This document shows positions 1 through 9,055 of a stretch of DNA of 50,470 nucleotides, one piece after another. Below the pieces are notes generated by a model that was given only the letters and a program-made list of their open reading frames with translations, ran no database searches and was not told where the DNA came from. Origin of the DNA: an uncultured Lactobacillus sp. (GTDB lineage: Bacteria > Bacillota > Bacilli > Lactobacillales > Lactobacillaceae). The stretch is from contig CANRQR010000007.1 in assembly GCA_947641735.1 (NCBI GenBank), forward strand, positions 1-50,470, written 5' to 3'. The translations under genes were made by a program, and so were the position numbers. The first letter of the stretch is position 1; each line of letters starts with the position of its first letter.

Positions 1-2
1 CC

Positions 3-2555
3 GGTGCTGTTGCTTGTCCAGAAGGATTTTTCTGGTCAAATGCTGGTTTTGCAGAGTTGAGAAACACATGGAAAGATGGTATCTACAACTTTAAGAGTGA
101 TGACGGGACTACAGCAGTTATTACCCATCAAACTCCTATTTTTGATAATTTCTATCTTTTAGGAGATTCTCCAGCGGAAATATTGCGTCAGTACTATAAA
201 ATTACGGGGTCTCCTCTTTTCTTGCCAAAATATGCACTCGGTCTGGGTTATCTTGGTAACTACCTTGATACTTGTTGGACAGCAGCTAAACCTCAAGAAA
301 ATAGTGCAATTAAATTTGAAGACGGCAATACTTATAAAATTGCGTATAGCAATGATGATATTGTGGCCAAGTCCTCTCTTAATGGAGAAGAACAGTACCA
401 ATTTTCTGCTCGGGCAATGATTGAAAGGTACAATTCATATCATCTTCCACTTAGTTGGTTTGTTCCTAACTATGAAAGCAAACAAGACTTAAACGAAGAT
501 GAAATGAATAATTTAGTTGATTTTGCAAAAGATCAAAATGTAAAAATAGGATTCTATGGATCCTTGCCTACTGATGCACCAGCTAATTTTTTAAAGTTCA
601 AGACTGATCCTGCTAATTTCCCTAATGAAAAAATAATGCAGGACTTTGCTATCGCTAGTGAACCTCTAATTGATAAAAATCAAACCAATCGTCCTTGGGC
701 AATGGCAAGTAATGGTTGGAGTGCTATTCAAACTTTGGCTACTACCGCAAATGAAGGCGTTGGCGGTGAATGGGATCAAATTGCTACTGAAATTGCTAGC
801 TTTTTAAGTATGTCTCTTTCTGGGCAGCCAAATGTCGGAAGTGCTATTGATGGAAAAGAAGGTGGCGGTAATGCACAAGTAAATATCCGTGACTTACAAT
901 GGAAAGTCTTTACCCCACTTCTTTACTCAATTGATAATTATGGTAATATCCAAAAAACGCCATTTGCATTTAATGCAAAAATGACTAGAATTACTCGCGC
1001 CTATCTTAAACTTAGAGAAAAAATCACCCCATATCTCTATACTCTTACCCGCGCAGCTCAAGATGGAATGCCAATTGTTAGACCTCTTTTCTTAGCTTTC
1101 CCTCATGAGCGAGTTAACTATACTAACCAAGTTAAACATGAATTTATGCTGGGAAATAACCTACTAATCGCGCCAATTACTAACGGACGAGAAGATCCAA
1201 GTGGTGCTTCCCTAAAGGATAATCTCTACTTACCTGATCATCGCACAATGTGGATTGACCTCTTTACTGGTAAGAAATTAATTGGTGGTCGAATTTACGA
1301 TAAGTTACATTACCCACTCTGGCATCTTCCTGTATATGTCCGCGGCGGTGCGATTTTACAAGAGTCCTTAAGAAGTGCACTTGTTTACCCACAAAGTAAA
1401 AGCTCAGCCATTTTATATGAAGATGATAATCAAACTACTGATTATGAAAAGGGCCATGCAGCTACTACACAAATCACTAGCTCTGTTAGCGGATCAAACC
1501 TTCATATTACTGTCTACCCAACTGAAGGCAGCTACACTGGTCTTGAAGAGAAACAAATTACTAATTTAACGATTATGTCTGATCGTTATCCTGGTAAAGT
1601 TTCTCTTAAACTAAACGATCAATTTGTTCCACTAACTGAATATAACGATCTTGATAGCTTTAACAAAGCTGAAGAAGGTATCTTCTACCAACAAGACTAT
1701 ATGCCATGCAAAGAATTTGGTTACTTTACTGGTCAACTGCAACCAGCTCTTAGAGTGAAAATGCCTGCTGTTGATATTCATGATAATAAGTTCGAACTGA
1801 TGATTGAAAACTTTAGTTATGGTAGCGAAGTAGAACAACATGCTATTATTGACTCAGCAATGGCTTCTCCAAGAAGTGCAGCAATTTTAACTGACCGCTT
1901 AACTTCAAAGAGCATTACTATTACCTGGACTAATCCAACTAATTTCGCAGATAAAAATATAATGGCCGATATCGAAGTTAACGGAACTGTTCATACTAAT
2001 ATTGACGGTAATACTTTTACTTTCCATGAGCTTGAACCTAATACACGCTACCGCTTCAGAATTAGAAATAAATTCGGTAATAAAGTATCCGATTGGTCAG
2101 AATACTTTGGCACTCATACAAAGCGCGATCAGATGGATTACGCCATTTCAAATGTTACAGTTACAAGTACGGGAGAAAACGAAGAAGATTTACCAGTCGA
2201 AAACCTAACTGATCTAAAATTAGCTAGTGAGTGGCTTTCTAAAGACCAAATTACTAAAGATAGTCCTCTAGACTTAACTTTTAACTTCAACCATATTTAT
2301 AAACTGAGCCGGATGGTTTACGTTCCTCGTTCACGTGATCGCATTGGTCATGTTTTACGTGTTCAAGTTGCTATTTCCAAAGACGGAGAAAACTTTAGCG
2401 ACTTCAGTAAAGAAATTAATTGGCCAAACGATGCTAAAAACAAGGTAATTGGCCTAAGAGACGTAGTTGCTAAATCAATTAAACTTAGAATTTTGGCAAC
2501 TTCTGATAATTTAGCCTCTGGAAAAGAAGTTCTATTCTTTATGGCTAAAGAATAA
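3..2555 (+). CDS. GH31 family glycosidase with FN3 and F5/8-type C-terminal domains (5' end outside window)
   Basis: The reading frame is open from the first bases, so the start codon and N-terminal domain lie outside the window; TTG at 57 is only an internal codon. About 850 residues are visible. Counting from that TTG, a GH31 barrel covers roughly residues 1-400, followed by a beta domain of the DUF5110 type, a fibronectin III domain at about 610-690, and a discoidin-like F5/8 C domain at about 695-832. GH31 hallmarks include RPWAMASNGW (212-221), SLSGQP (253-258) and the IVRPLF strand. FKTD at 181-184 resembles the nucleophile motif of YicI-type alpha-xylosidases. The usual acid/base motif WGGD is replaced by VGGE at 235-238, and the barrel is shorter than usual here. 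The added domains suggest binding to a polymeric or glycoconjugate alpha-glucan or xyloside. Family call is solid; activity and substrate are open. Confidence 0.85.
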   Translation, partial: GAVACPEGFFWSNAGFAELRNTWKDGIYNFKSDDGTTAVITHQTPIFDNFYLLGDSPAEILRQYYKITGSPLFLPKYALGLGYLGNYLDTCWTAAKPQENSAIKFEDGNTYKIAYSNDDIVAKSSLNGEEQYQFSARAMIERYNSYHLPLSWFVPNYESKQDLNEDEMNNLVDFAKDQNVKIGFYGSLPTDAPANFLKFKTDPANFPNEKIMQDFAIASEPLIDKNQTNRPWAMASNGWSAIQTLATTANEGVGGEWDQIATEIASFLSMSLSGQPNVGSAIDGKEGGGNAQVNIRDLQWKVFTPLLYSIDNYGNIQKTPFAFNAKMTRITRAYLKLREKITPYLYTLTRAAQDGMPIVRPLFLAFPHERVNYTNQVKHEFMLGNNLLIAPITNGREDPSGASLKDNLYLPDHRTMWIDLFTGKKLIGGRIYDKLHYPLWHLPVYVRGGAILQESLRSALVYPQSKSSAILYEDDNQTTDYEKGHAATTQITSSVSGSNLHITVYPTEGSYTGLEEKQITNLTIMSDRYPGKVSLKLNDQFVPLTEYNDLDSFNKAEEGIFYQQDYMPCKEFGYFTGQLQPALRVKMPAVDIHDNKFELMIENFSYGSEVEQHAIIDSAMASPRSAAILTDRLTSKSITITWTNPTNFADKNIMADIEVNGTVHTNIDGNTFTFHELEPNTRYRFRIRNKFGNKVSDWSEYFGTHTKRDQMDYAISNVTVTSTGENEEDLPVENLTDLKLASEWLSKDQITKDSPLDLTFNFNHIYKLSRMVYVPRSRDRIGHVLRVQVAISKDGENFSDFSKEINWPNDAKNKVIGLRDVVAKSIKLRILATSDNLASGKEVLFFMAKE

Positions 2556-2560
2556 AATTA

Positions 2561-2610
2561 AAAAGTCCGAAAAGGAAATGTATAGTCATTTCATCTTTTC
2601 GGACTTTTTT
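2561..2610. terminator. Bidirectional Rho-independent terminator after GH31 gene
   Basis: AAAAGTCCGAAAAG and its perfect complement CTTTTCGGACTTTT form a 14-bp stem with a T run on each strand. It lies between two convergent genes and can serve both. Confidence 0.9.
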
Positions 2611-2621
2611 CTACAGTTTTT

Positions 2622-2637
2622 TGTTTCACGTGAAACT
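2622..2637. other. parS-like ParB (Spo0J) binding site
   Basis: TGTTTCACGTGAAACT matches the Firmicute parS consensus TGTTTCACGTGAAACA at 15 of 16 positions, including the central TTTCACGTGAAA palindrome. It sits just past the terminator and overlaps the stop codon of the convergent esterase gene. parS sites recruit ParB and SMC and cluster around the replication origin. That fits the origin-proximal wal operon in the same window. Confidence 0.85.
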
Positions 2638-3454
2638 AAACATAAATCTTTCTATCTTTTAACCATTCAAGGCTCAATTCAAACCAATGTGCCAGATGTG
2701 GATCAGCTTTGCGTTCAGCAGTTGCCAATTCAGGAGTAGCAAGAGAAAATCCATGTCCTCCTTTATTAAACAAGTGTGCTTCAAAGTAAACTCTATTTTT
2801 TCTTAGGGCAGTAATATATTCAATAGTATTATCAATTAAGACAACTGGATCATCTACTGCTTGAAAAATAAAAGTAGGCGGTGTTTCAGGAGTAACTCCT
2901 AACGCTGTATCTAATAAATCCTTCGCAGTTGGCATTTTTTCCTTAGCATAAGAAGGTAAAGGAAAACCAATATCTTTAATATTAATTAACGGATAACCTA
3001 AAATAGTCGCATTTGGTGATACTTTATCATGCTCAAAATGATATTCAGATTGCCATTTTTGACTTTCTGCCATTACATTCATCGAACTAACAACATGGCC
3101 GCCAGCTGAAAAACCAATTGTTGTAATTTTATCCTTATCAAGGCCTAACTTCTCACTGTTTTTTCTAAAGTATGCAACAGCAGTTAAACCAGATAAAGCA
3201 GCATCAGGATAAATTCTGCCAGGATCGGTAGTTAAATTATATGACACTATTGCTGCATCAAATCCATGAGCTGCATAAGCTAGGGCAACTGGTTCTCCTT
3301 CTCTTAATGATAAATGATCAAAACTACCACCTGGAAAGACTAACATTAGTGGTCTTTTCTTTAGGAGAAGTTGCGGATTATCTTGCAAACTATAATAAGT
3401 AACGTTAAATTCACGCCCATTAAAATTTGTTAACGTCAAATTCTCTATTTTCAT
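2636..3454 (-). CDS. Alpha/beta hydrolase, acetyl-esterase-like
   Basis: A 272-residue cytosolic alpha/beta hydrolase of the esterase/lipase group (Aes and BD-FAE-like). The oxyanion region is FPGGSFDHLS (40-49), the nucleophile elbow is GFSAGG with Ser116, the acid is in AVDDPV (about 201-202), and the catalytic His is in KGGHGF (His234). No signal peptide is visible, so it probably de-esterifies small acyl or acetyl substrates inside the cell. ATG at 3454 is preceded by GAGG. It is a single gene between the YibF-like gene and the GH31 gene, ending in the shared terminator region, and its stop codon lies inside the parS-like site. The substrate cannot be read from sequence. Confidence 0.85.
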   Translation of the reverse strand: MKIENLTLTNFNGREFNVTYYSLQDNPQLLLKKRPLMLVFPGGSFDHLSLREGEPVALAYAAHGFDAAIVSYNLTTDPGRIYPDAALSGLTAVAYFRKNSEKLGLDKDKITTIGFSAGGHVVSSMNVMAESQKWQSEYHFEHDKVSPNATILGYPLINIKDIGFPLPSYAKEKMPTAKDLLDTALGVTPETPPTFIFQAVDDPVVLIDNTIEYITALRKNRVYFEAHLFNKGGHGFSLATPELATAERKADPHLAHWFELSLEWLKDRKIYV

Positions 3455-3476
3455 ATTACTGTGCCTCTATTTATCT

Positions 3477-4238
3477 CTACTTTTTATTTTCTTTATTCGT
3501 TAAAGTATGTGCTAAGAATATTATAGTTAATGGTACCGTTAAAAGCACGCCAATGAACGAATATACAATAATTAAAAACTCATCCACAAAAAGTTTATCA
3601 TTTAAAATTTCAAATAAGGAATAATTTAGTCTTACATACCAAATAAATATTGGTAAAAAACTGCCAAATAAACCAAATAAGATTGTATTCATGGCTGTTC
3701 CTAGTACATCCGCTCCAACTTCATTCCCACTTCTAATTAATTGCTCTTGTGTAATGTTAGGATCATGCCGCTTTAACTCAAGTAAACCAGCACTCATTGC
3801 AACACTGGCTTCCGCAATTGCACCTAGCATTGAAAAGATTGCAACTAAAATTGCGATTTGAGAAAAACTAATTCCTACATTTAATGATAAACCAATTAAT
3901 TCTTCCCCTGCCTGGTCTCCAAAGCCTTGAGTTTGCGCTAAATTTTCAAACAAGATAATTATCAACATCACAATTAAACTCACGCATAGAGCAGTTAAAA
4001 AGGCATTTTTGGCTACAGTATAATCATGTGTTCCTAAATAAATAATCGTTAGTAATTTCAAAGGAATAAATATTACTCCAACCAATACAATATTTACTCC
4101 CCAGGAAATAAGTAGTGCAACTAAAATCAGTAAACAGGCATTGATAACGACGCTTAGATAACTCTTAAAGCCAGTTTTTCCTCCAACTATAATCATCAAT
4201 ATCAAAAGAATTAATAAAAGAGCAGTTAAAGTTGTCAT
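3477..4238 (-). CDS. YibE/F-like integral membrane protein (second subunit)
   Basis: A 253-residue membrane protein with about six hydrophobic segments, matching the YibE/YibF family C-terminal half. It contains the small-residue-rich stretch IAEASVAMSAGLLELKRHDP. Its ATG overlaps the stop of the upstream partner as ATGA, with GGTGG just before it, so the two are translationally coupled and probably form one complex. The family is widespread in Firmicutes and its biochemical role is not established; a transport function is only a guess. No other gene in the cluster specifies a substrate. Confidence 0.8.
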   Translation of the reverse strand: MTTLTALLLILLILMIIVGGKTGFKSYLSVVINACLLILVALLISWGVNIVLVGVIFIPLKLLTIIYLGTHDYTVAKNAFLTALCVSLIVMLIIILFENLAQTQGFGDQAGEELIGLSLNVGISFSQIAILVAIFSMLGAIAEASVAMSAGLLELKRHDPNITQEQLIRSGNEVGADVLGTAMNTILFGLFGSFLPIFIWYVRLNYSLFEILNDKLFVDEFLIIVYSFIGVLLTVPLTIIFLAHTLTNKENKK

Positions 4239-5341
4239 TTTTCTACCACCTCTGCTTTTTTGTTTTTTAAAAAGACAGCACTAGATAGAGTAGCAAAAAT
4301 CACTGTCAGTACAATTCCGATCGCCGAGCTTAAACTCTGGATGACCCCTAAGGAAAGAGTGTATTTAAAGGTATAGACTAAAGTATTATTATCTCTCAAA
4401 TACAAAATTGTCATGGGTAAGGCTTCAGCCATAAAAATTAAAACTAGTACATTTATTAATGGCCCCATAATCTCTTGACCTAGAGTTCGTCCGCTAATAA
4501 ATAGCTCTTTAAATGTTAGCTCTGACTTATGTTTTGCTAATGCATAAAGACTAGAAACAATATCAGTAGCTTCATCCATTACTGCTCCTAGAACTCCTAG
4601 AATTGTCTGAGATAAAAATAAAGCTCGAGGATCTTGAGTAGCATAATCTACTGCTTCATAGTCAATTCCACGCTCATGAGTTACTCTCATAACTAAATAA
4701 AAGATGCCAAAAGAGACAAACACTCCTAACAAAGTAGCAGTTAAAGTCACCAGCATTTTTTGATTAAAGCCTTGTACTATTACCAGAGAAATAAAAGTAA
4801 ACAGAATTGCTGCAATACTATAAATTAAGAAAATTCTTGTTCCATTTTCCTTTACATCACTTTTAATTACAAAATAAAAAATTATACTATTTAGGATCAT
4901 TGAAATTAAAAGTAAACTAGCCTGTTTTCCTGTAATTAAAACAATTACACTAATCGTCAAAAACATGCTTAAAACAACAACCCAGTCACGTTTTGGTTCA
5001 ACTAATTTAGGTTTGCCTTTAATAAATGAAACAATTACACGTTGATGAGGTCGATACTTTTGTGAAACAGCTTGAGACGGCGAATAAGTATTAGTAACTA
5101 AAAATGTCTTTCCCTTATATTTTCCAGACAAAATTTTTAAATGTAGATTTTGTTGCCGTACCTCGTCTTTGTTTTCATAGTTGTCTTTTGTCTTATCGAC
5201 TAATGTATCTGTTATTTGCCTATCAGTAATGACCGCAATTGGCTTACTTGCAAAAGCAGTTGAAAAATAGGTAATTAGAGTAAAAAATATTCCCACAAAT
5301 AAGACTGCTAAACTAAGCCAAATTTTCGCATTCTTCTTCAC
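4235..5341 (-). CDS. YibE/F-like integral membrane protein (first subunit)
   Basis: A 368-residue YibE/F family protein. It has an N-terminal membrane anchor (about 10-31), an extracytoplasmic beta-rich region (about 35-118, with GKYKGKTFLV) and then about seven membrane segments. The motif VMDEATDIVSSLYAL is typical of the family. The start is GTG at 5341 with AGGGAAGG upstream. It is the first gene of a two-gene operon with the 253-residue partner and diverges from the antiporter gene. The split into an exported-domain subunit and a purely membrane subunit is the usual family layout. Function is unknown. Confidence 0.8.
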   Translation of the reverse strand: MKKNAKIWLSLAVLFVGIFFTLITYFSTAFASKPIAVITDRQITDTLVDKTKDNYENKDEVRQQNLHLKILSGKYKGKTFLVTNTYSPSQAVSQKYRPHQRVIVSFIKGKPKLVEPKRDWVVVLSMFLTISVIVLITGKQASLLLISMILNSIIFYFVIKSDVKENGTRIFLIYSIAAILFTFISLVIVQGFNQKMLVTLTATLLGVFVSFGIFYLVMRVTHERGIDYEAVDYATQDPRALFLSQTILGVLGAVMDEATDIVSSLYALAKHKSELTFKELFISGRTLGQEIMGPLINVLVLIFMAEALPMTILYLRDNNTLVYTFKYTLSLGVIQSLSSAIGIVLTVIFATLSSAVFLKNKKAEVVEK

Positions 5342-5375
5342 TTTTTTGCCTTCCCTAAATAATTCAATAGTTAGT

Positions 5376-5393
5376 ATGCTACTATAGTAGCAT
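5376..5393. promoter_or_regulatory. 18-bp perfect palindrome in divergent promoter region
   Basis: ATGCTACTATAGTAGCAT is a perfect palindrome between the divergent YibE-like and antiporter genes. It could be an operator for both. Its first 11 bases recur at 9023-9033 upstream of the CAP-domain gene. No regulator is identified. Confidence 0.4.
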
Positions 5394-5445
5394 TAAAAGT
5401 TTTTACTAATTATTAAAAAATAGTAATTTATCTGAGGTAGATTTA

Positions 5446-7017
5446 ATGGAACTTATGATTTCAACTTTTACCCTAGCAATTGCTGCAGCAATTAGTATTA
5501 TCATTGCCCAAGCAATTGATAAGGTATCTGTTAACTATGTGAGCATGATCATTGGGATAATTATTGGTCTTATTCCCTTATTAAATAGCCAAGTTGCTAG
5601 CTTTGATTCAGAAATTTTTATGGAATTGATCGTAGCTCCACTTTTGTTTTTTGAAGGTCAAAAAACTAGAATTCATAATATTGGTAGAAGAATTAAGGAA
5701 ATCATCGGATTAACTGTAATTATGGTTCTTCTAGCCTTAATAATCAGTGGATTCAGTATTTATTTATTCACTAGCATTAGTCTTCCACTAGCCTTTATCA
5801 TTGGTAGTATCAGTACACCAACGGATGCAACAGCAAGTGAAGCCGTAACTAATGGTTTACGAATGCCTAGACGAGTAACAGCTTCATTAAAAGCTGAGTC
5901 ACTTTTTAATGATGCTTCAGGAATCATTTTACTGAATATGAGTTTGCTTTGGTTTGCCAATGGTTACATCAACTATGGGCAAACTATTCATGACTTCTTT
6001 GTTTCCTCATTAGGTGGAGCGGTATTAGGTTTTGCAGTTGCTTGGATAATTATTATTTTTCGACAAAGTCTGGTTAGATCACGATTTAATTCTTTAAATG
6101 CACAGAATTTAATTTATATCCTTACCCCGCTAGCACTTTATGCGTTAGCAGAAGATTTACATGTTTCGGGAATTATTGCCGTTGTGGTTGCTGGCTTATT
6201 ACATAATGCAGAATCTCAGCAAAGTTTACTTCTTAATTCAAGACAAATCCATATGGGACGAGACTTGCAAAATCTTATTTCAGATATTTTCAACAGTATG
6301 GTTTTTATCATTTTGGGACTAATGATGGTCAGAATATCCCGAAATAAATTATTTAATGGTGACTTAGCCAAGTGGATTCTTGTTGGCTTCATTGTTTATC
6401 TCGCAAATTTACTTGTTCGTTATGTCTATGGACGTTTAGTTATTCGCTATGATCGACGAGAAAGTACTGTATTTTCACTTGGAGGTATTCATGGTGCTGT
6501 TACTCTTGCTCTAGCCTTAACAATTAGTGCTAACTTTTTAGGAACTAAAAACTACAATCTAGTTATTATGTCTGAAGCAGTTTTAATTATTTTGAGCATG
6601 CTTGTACCCACGATTGTATTTCAATTTATTCTTCCCCATGAAGTTAGTGATGAAGAAGCACACATTGTTATGGAGAAGATCCGTAATGAAATGGTTAAAC
6701 GAGCTCTAATTTCAGTCCATAAAATGTACCTACCTAAAAGAGTTAAGCGCCATGTTATCTATACTTTACTCAATCAAAAAAGAGTTGTTAAAACACGAGA
6801 ATACATGCGTGTGTTGCTAAAAACAATTGATCAGCCTAATCTAACTAAATCAGAACAGTATTTACAGCGTTTAGCATTTTTTAGAGCATTTGCTATTGAG
6901 CGTGAATATTTAGAAATGATTGGACAAAAAGAGAGTAAATATAGAACGTATATCTTAAGTCTGTATAACGACGTATTACTAGCTGAATCATTAATTATTG
7001 AATCTGATGATGAATAA
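5446..7017 (+). CDS. CPA1-type Na+/H+ antiporter
   Basis: A 523-residue sodium/proton exchanger of the NhaP/NhaK (CPA1) type. About 12 membrane segments occupy residues 5-395, followed by a charged, helical cytosolic tail of about 125 residues. The ion-binding Asn-Asp pair is in LFNDASG (155-156), the conserved STPTDATA loop is at about 123-130, and GGIHGAVTLALAL lies in the late membrane region. The ND pair points to electroneutral exchange by analogy with NhaP. It would export sodium to control cytosolic pH and salt. ATG at 5446 has GAGG upstream, and the gene is transcribed alone toward a bidirectional terminator. Confidence 0.88.
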   Translation: MELMISTFTLAIAAAISIIIAQAIDKVSVNYVSMIIGIIIGLIPLLNSQVASFDSEIFMELIVAPLLFFEGQKTRIHNIGRRIKEIIGLTVIMVLLALIISGFSIYLFTSISLPLAFIIGSISTPTDATASEAVTNGLRMPRRVTASLKAESLFNDASGIILLNMSLLWFANGYINYGQTIHDFFVSSLGGAVLGFAVAWIIIIFRQSLVRSRFNSLNAQNLIYILTPLALYALAEDLHVSGIIAVVVAGLLHNAESQQSLLLNSRQIHMGRDLQNLISDIFNSMVFIILGLMMVRISRNKLFNGDLAKWILVGFIVYLANLLVRYVYGRLVIRYDRRESTVFSLGGIHGAVTLALALTISANFLGTKNYNLVIMSEAVLIILSMLVPTIVFQFILPHEVSDEEAHIVMEKIRNEMVKRALISVHKMYLPKRVKRHVIYTLLNQKRVVKTREYMRVLLKTIDQPNLTKSEQYLQRLAFFRAFAIEREYLEMIGQKESKYRTYILSLYNDVLLAESLIIESDDE

Positions 7018-7052
7018 AAAAATAGGATGCCGCATTTCGGCATCCTATTTTA
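7018..7052. terminator. Bidirectional Rho-independent terminator
   Basis: AAAATAGGATGCCG, a four-base loop and CGGCATCCTATTTT form a strong stem between the convergent antiporter and HTH/coiled-coil genes. Its right arm reaches the latter's stop codon. Confidence 0.92.
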
Positions 7053-7766
7053 CTTGAAAAAGCGATCCCACCAATGGTGTTTTTTCTTAGGACGAATTTG
7101 CATTTGAGCTAGGGTACGATGAATATTTTCTTCTACCTGTTGCTTACGACGCTTTTCTTCGTTCTCTCTAGCTTTTCTTAAAATTTCTTCATGAGCCTCT
7201 TGCTCACTTTTTTGTTCTTCAGTAATCTCTTTGGCAGCTTCCTGATCTTTATTATTAGCTTTTTCTTTAGAATCTTCTGATTCCGGCTCAGCTAATTGGT
7301 GTGAACGATCAATTAATTTTTTGTTTTGAGCTTCAACACGCGCTACCTGCTTCTGCAAATCTTCAATTGCTTTATTCTGACTTGCAATAGTATTTTGTAG
7401 CATTGTTAAAAGTTTTACTACTTGATCAGCATCAACAATGGCAGTATTAGTAGCAACTGATTTTTGCATTTTTGCTGCTTTTTTAACTTCTTCAGTTTTC
7501 TTATCGCTTACTGCAAAGATTTGTCTAGCTGCTTCTTGCAAGGTTAAATCCGCATTTTTAGACAATGCTCTAAAAGCTTTTAAATCTTCAATATCCTTTG
7601 CCGAGTACAAGCGAGACTTTTGCTTGGTTCTTTCATAGTAATCTTTATTTCCAGTAACCTTTTCCACAATTAAAGAATACTTTCTTAATGTTGCTACGCT
7701 AATATGAAGTTCTTCTGCCGTTTTTGCTGGGGCCTCAAGTTCTTCAAAATTATGGTCGCTTGCCAT
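7050..7766 (-). CDS. MerR-like HTH plus coiled-coil protein (RacA-like architecture)
   Basis: A 238-residue protein. Residues 14-80 form a MerR-type winged helix (TAEELHISVATLRKY, then SRLYSAKDIEDLKAF). A variable linker is followed by a coiled coil at about 113-160 (VVKLLTMLQNTIASQNKAIE). After that comes a Glu/Lys-rich helical tail of about 60 residues and a terminus KKKHHWWDRFFK that is basic and aromatic. MerR-head plus coiled-coil proteins in Firmicutes include the chromosome-anchoring RacA, so a role in nucleoid or plasmid-like DNA organisation is possible, but a plain regulator is not excluded. No effector-binding domain is present. ATG at 7766 has AAAGGGAG upstream. Probably monocistronic. 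Confidence 0.65.
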   Translation of the reverse strand: MASDHNFEELEAPAKTAEELHISVATLRKYSLIVEKVTGNKDYYERTKQKSRLYSAKDIEDLKAFRALSKNADLTLQEAARQIFAVSDKKTEEVKKAAKMQKSVATNTAIVDADQVVKLLTMLQNTIASQNKAIEDLQKQVARVEAQNKKLIDRSHQLAEPESEDSKEKANNKDQEAAKEITEEQKSEQEAHEEILRKARENEEKRRKQQVEENIHRTLAQMQIRPKKKHHWWDRFFK

Positions 7767-7810
7767 CCTAAATTCTCCCTTTACTACTTACTTTATTAAA
7801 CATACTAATT

Positions 7811-8896
7811 TTAATCATGTTTATGCAACAAAGTCTTCTTGTGATCGTAACGTTCCATTGCGTAATCAATTAATTTAGTAATCAAGTCAGTATATGGAAT
7901 TCCAACTTCTTCAAATAATTTAGGATACATACTGATATTGGTAAAGCCTGGAAGAGCATTAACTTCTGTTAAAACAACTTCGTTGTCTTCTTTACGAAGC
8001 ATAGAGTCGATTCTTGCTAAACCACTACATTCAGTTGCTTGGAATACTTTTAATGCGTTCTTTCTGACTTTTTCAACAATTCCTTCTGGTAATTTAGCTG
8101 GTATTTCCAAAGTTGAAGTTGAATCATCATCATACTTATTTTCGTAGGTATAGAATGAATCCTTAGCGTTAATAATTTGACCAACACCAGCAACAATTGG
8201 ATTATCATTGCCTAAAACAGCAGTTTCTACTTCAGTACCATGAACAGTTTCTTCAACTAAAACCTTATCATCGTATTTAAAGGCTTCAGCTAAAGCAACC
8301 TTATATTCTTTTTCGTTAGTAACATGACTTACACCAACTGAAGAGCCTTGGTTTGATGGCTTAACAAATAAATCTGATCCCAATTGGCTAGCTACGTATT
8401 CATAGTCTAACTTCTCGTTATCTGGATCGTTATATTCAAAACGCTTAACTGCAATCCATTTTGCTACAGGAACACCAGCACGTTGAGCGAGGATCTTAGT
8501 CATTTCCTTATCCATCGTTACAGCTGCTGCTAAAACATCGTCTCCAACAAATGGCTTATCTAAAACTCTAAATAGTCCTTGTAAACAACCATCTTCACCT
8601 AAGTTTCCGTGTACAATTGGGAAAAATACGTCAATTTCAGGACGATCTTTTAATTCAATAATGTTAGAAATATTAGCTACTTTATGAGGATTAGCCACTT
8701 CCATTTTAGGATTATCTAATACTTTGCGAGAATCTGCATCATCAGCTAAGTATCCATCGTTAGTAATCCACATTGGATAAACATCAAATTTATTAGTATC
8801 AATTTCTTCATAAATGTTGTGGGCAGACATGATAGAAACTTCATATTCTGAAGAATTTCCACCTAAGATCAAACCTACCTTAATTTTGTCAGTCAT
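7811..8896 (-). CDS. ddl: D-alanine--D-alanine ligase
   Basis: Makes D-Ala-D-Ala for peptidoglycan, using ATP, in the cytosol. The 361-residue product starts at ATG 8896, chosen because AAAGGAG precedes it and family homology begins there; an upstream in-frame start would add 14 unrelated residues. The ATP-grasp fold shows LILGGNSSEYEVS (9-21), HGNLGEDG (96-103), KPSNQGSSVGVS (179-190) and the metal-binding end LTEVNALPGFT. The specificity residue is Tyr255 in ENKY. Leuconostoc-type ligases that make D-Ala-D-lactate have Phe there, so this enzyme should make D-Ala-D-Ala and the host should be vancomycin sensitive. Confidence 0.95.
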   Translation of the reverse strand: MTDKIKVGLILGGNSSEYEVSIMSAHNIYEEIDTNKFDVYPMWITNDGYLADDADSRKVLDNPKMEVANPHKVANISNIIELKDRPEIDVFFPIVHGNLGEDGCLQGLFRVLDKPFVGDDVLAAAVTMDKEMTKILAQRAGVPVAKWIAVKRFEYNDPDNEKLDYEYVASQLGSDLFVKPSNQGSSVGVSHVTNEKEYKVALAEAFKYDDKVLVEETVHGTEVETAVLGNDNPIVAGVGQIINAKDSFYTYENKYDDDSTSTLEIPAKLPEGIVEKVRKNALKVFQATECSGLARIDSMLRKEDNEVVLTEVNALPGFTNISMYPKLFEEVGIPYTDLITKLIDYAMERYDHKKTLLHKHD

Positions 8897-9055
8897 ATTT
8901 TTATCTCCTTTTTGTCCTCGAAACCTTATTATAAACAATCGTGACGCTATAATGCATCAATTTCGAAAAAAAGTCTAAAAAGAATGCAATTTTTTTATAA
9001 TTACGTTATATATATTACTATCATGCTACTATATGATTCGCTAAAAGGAGTAATT

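Noticed and set aside
7811-8896. Possible D-Ala-D-lactate ligase (intrinsic vancomycin resistance)
   Set aside because: The specificity residue is Tyr (ENKY), not Phe, so the enzyme should make D-Ala-D-Ala.
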